DNA from: Sediminicoccus sp. KRV36
Lineage (GTDB): Bacteria; Pseudomonadota; Alphaproteobacteria; Acetobacterales; Acetobacteraceae
NCBI RefSeq assembly: GCF_023243115.1
Contig: NZ_CP085081.1
Location: forward strand, 3,679,001 to 3,743,000
DNA: 64,000 nucleotides
Reading direction: 5' to 3'
The translations under genes and the position numbers were made by a program. This document shows, piece after piece, positions 62,611 to 64,000 of the stretch (the first letter of the stretch is position 1; every line of letters starts with the position of its first letter). Below the pieces are notes generated by a model, which saw only the letters and a program-made list of their open reading frames with translations, was not told the DNA's origin and made no database searches.

Positions 62611-63966
62611 TCAACGCGGCCTTGGGCCGCGTCCGCCCAGACGGGCCTTTTTGATCAGACCCTCATACTGGTGGGCAAAGAGATGCGATTGCACCTGCGC
62701 CACAGTATCCATCGTCACCGTCACGATGATCAGCAGCGACGTGCCGCCGAAGTAGAAGGGAACCCCGTAATTCGAGATCAGGATCTCGGGGATGATGCAG
62801 ACGACGCAGAGATAGACCGCACCCACCACCGTCAGCCGCGTCAACACGCGATCCAGATAGTCCGAGGTATGCTGGCCGGGACGGATACCCGGCACGAAGC
62901 CGCCATACTTCTTCAGGTTGTCGGCCGTCTCGGTCGGGTTGAAGACCACGGCGGTGTAGAAGAAGGCGAAGAAGATGATCAACGCCATGTAGAGCCCCAT
63001 ATAAAGGGGCTGGCCATGTGCCAGCATGTTCGCCATCGTCTGCAGCCAGGTCTCGGCCGTCCGGTCCGTGCTGAAGCCGGCAACCGTGGCCGGCAGCAAC
63101 AGCAACGAGGAGGCGAAGATCGGCGGAATCACGCCGGCTGTGTTCAGCTTCAGCGGCAGATGCGTGTTCTCGCCGCCAAACATGCGGTTGCCCACCTGGC
63201 GCTTGGGGTACTGCACCGGAATGCGCCGTTGGGCGCGCTCCACGAAGACCACGAGGCCGATGGTGCCAAGCGCCGCCAGCAGGAAGAAGATGATGAAGAA
63301 GGTGGAGAGCGCGCCGGTCCGGCCCAGCTCCAGCGTCGAGATCAGCGCCGAGGGCAGATTGGCCACGATGCCCGCGAAGATGATGAGCGAGATGCCATTG
63401 CCCACGCCGCGCGCGGTAATCTGCTCACCCAGCCACATCAGGAACATCGTCCCGCCCACCAGCGTGATCACGCAGGAGATGCGGAACGCCATGCCCGGAT
63501 CGGCCACGGCGGAACCCGTCGTGCCGCGAATCCCCTCAAGCCCCACCGAAATGCCATAGGCCTGGAAGATGGCGATCACCAGCGTGAGGTAGCGGGTGTA
63601 CTGGTTGAGCTTCTTGCGACCGCTCTCGCCTTCCTTCTTCAGCGTTTCCCAGGAGGGAATCGCCGCCGTCATCAGCTGCACGATGATGGAAGCCGAGATA
63701 TAGGGCATGATATTGAGGGCCAGCACCGTCATCCGGCCCAGCGCCCCCCCCGTGAACATGTCGAACATGCCCAGGATGCCGCCGCCATGCTGGCGCAGCA
63801 TTTCACCCATCACCGCCGCATCAACGCCAGGCACCGGCACATAGGTGCCGATGCGATAGACGATGAGTGCACCCAGCGTGAACCAGATGCGGTTCTTGAG
63901 CTCGGTCGCCTTGGACAGCACGCCGAAATTCAGGCTGCTCGCAAGCTGATCGGTGGCCGACGCCAT
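62611..63966 (-). CDS. secY: Preprotein translocase subunit SecY
   Basis: A 451-residue channel protein with ten transmembrane helices. RIGTYVPVPGVD after helix 1 region, GGALGRMTVLALNIMPYISASIIVQL (helix 2), RRIPVQYPKRQVGNRMFGGENTHLPLKLNTAGVIP (cytosolic loop) and FNPTETADNLKKYGGFVPGIRPG are conserved SecY blocks. AGGGGG precedes its start. It is the entry of the adk-rpsM-rpsK-rpoA-rplQ run; the 34 bases beyond it do not show another gene clearly. Confidence 0.98.
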   Translation of the reverse strand: MASATDQLASSLNFGVLSKATELKNRIWFTLGALIVYRIGTYVPVPGVDAAVMGEMLRQHGGGILGMFDMFTGGALGRMTVLALNIMPYISASIIVQLMTAAIPSWETLKKEGESGRKKLNQYTRYLTLVIAIFQAYGISVGLEGIRGTTGSAVADPGMAFRISCVITLVGGTMFLMWLGEQITARGVGNGISLIIFAGIVANLPSALISTLELGRTGALSTFFIIFFLLAALGTIGLVVFVERAQRRIPVQYPKRQVGNRMFGGENTHLPLKLNTAGVIPPIFASSLLLLPATVAGFSTDRTAETWLQTMANMLAHGQPLYMGLYMALIIFFAFFYTAVVFNPTETADNLKKYGGFVPGIRPGQHTSDYLDRVLTRLTVVGAVYLCVVCIIPEILISNYGVPFYFGGTSLLIIVTVTMDTVAQVQSHLFAHQYEGLIKKARLGGRGPRPR

Positions 63967-64000
63967 GCGCTAAACCCCCTGAAAGTTGAAAACGCCGCCC

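Overview
The window looks like chromosomal DNA of a high-GC alphaproteobacterium, most probably a Roseomonas-like member of the Acetobacteraceae. This is an inference. It rests on the strong GC bias, the alphaproteobacterial ribosomal and RNA polymerase genes at the right end, the crowd of Bug-type solute receptors, and CoA-transferase/CitE-like catabolic modules. I see no rRNA or tRNA gene, CRISPR array, prophage or intact transposon.

Layout. 1-9.2 kb: a VOC protein, two glutathione transferases, a DUF1194 protein, and a minus-strand catabolic block made of a Bug receptor, a CitE-like lyase, a CaiB/BaiF CoA-transferase, a MaoC-like hydratase and a second Bug receptor. The three enzymes resemble an itaconate/mesaconate-type CoA pathway. 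9.3-16.7 kb: an NMT1/THI5-like ABC importer with an amidohydrolase, then rutD-rutC-rutB of pyrimidine catabolism without rutA, then a second NMT1-like receptor. 16.8-24.8 kb: Bug receptors, a trypsin-like protease, an M20 peptidase, and an operon of CoA-transferase, GntR regulator, CitE-like protein and glucokinase. 24.8-25.5 kb: a compact VapBC-type toxin-antitoxin pair with a clear promoter and operator. 25.4-42.5 kb: mostly housekeeping, with an ABC-F ATPase, ndk, a potassium channel, a tiny cytochrome oxidase subunit IV-like gene, purN-purM, and a plus-strand run of a DUF2066-like protein, a CDP-alcohol phosphatidyltransferase, an AI-2E family protein, hda, ppk and ppx. These are followed by an isochorismatase-family hydrolase with an NCS2 permease, an AEC carrier, gmk and a YicC-family gene.

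42.5-54.1 kb is an accessory island. It opens with about 1.6 kb lacking a recognisable gene, part of it extremely AT-rich. It carries surface-glycan genes: a GT2-WbsX fusion, a GT-B glycosyltransferase, a small repeat protein, a sulfotransferase and two methyltransferases. A phytanoyl-CoA dioxygenase-like gene at its right end is broken by one in-frame amber codon.

54.2-59.1 kb returns to metabolism with an arginase-family protein missing one metal ligand, an SDR, a fifth Bug receptor and an ECF42-type sigma factor with its DGPF partner. 59.2-64 kb is the end of the ribosomal region on the minus strand: secY, adk, rpsM, rpsK, rpoA, rplQ and a terminator.

Most distinctive signals: a 48-bp tandem repeat translated into an N-terminal extension of guanylate kinase; the amber-interrupted dioxygenase; the glycan island with its repeat proteins; the vapBC control region; paired catabolic CoA modules served by receptors without local permeases; and small dispersed palindromic elements, one of which sits directly in front of rpoA.
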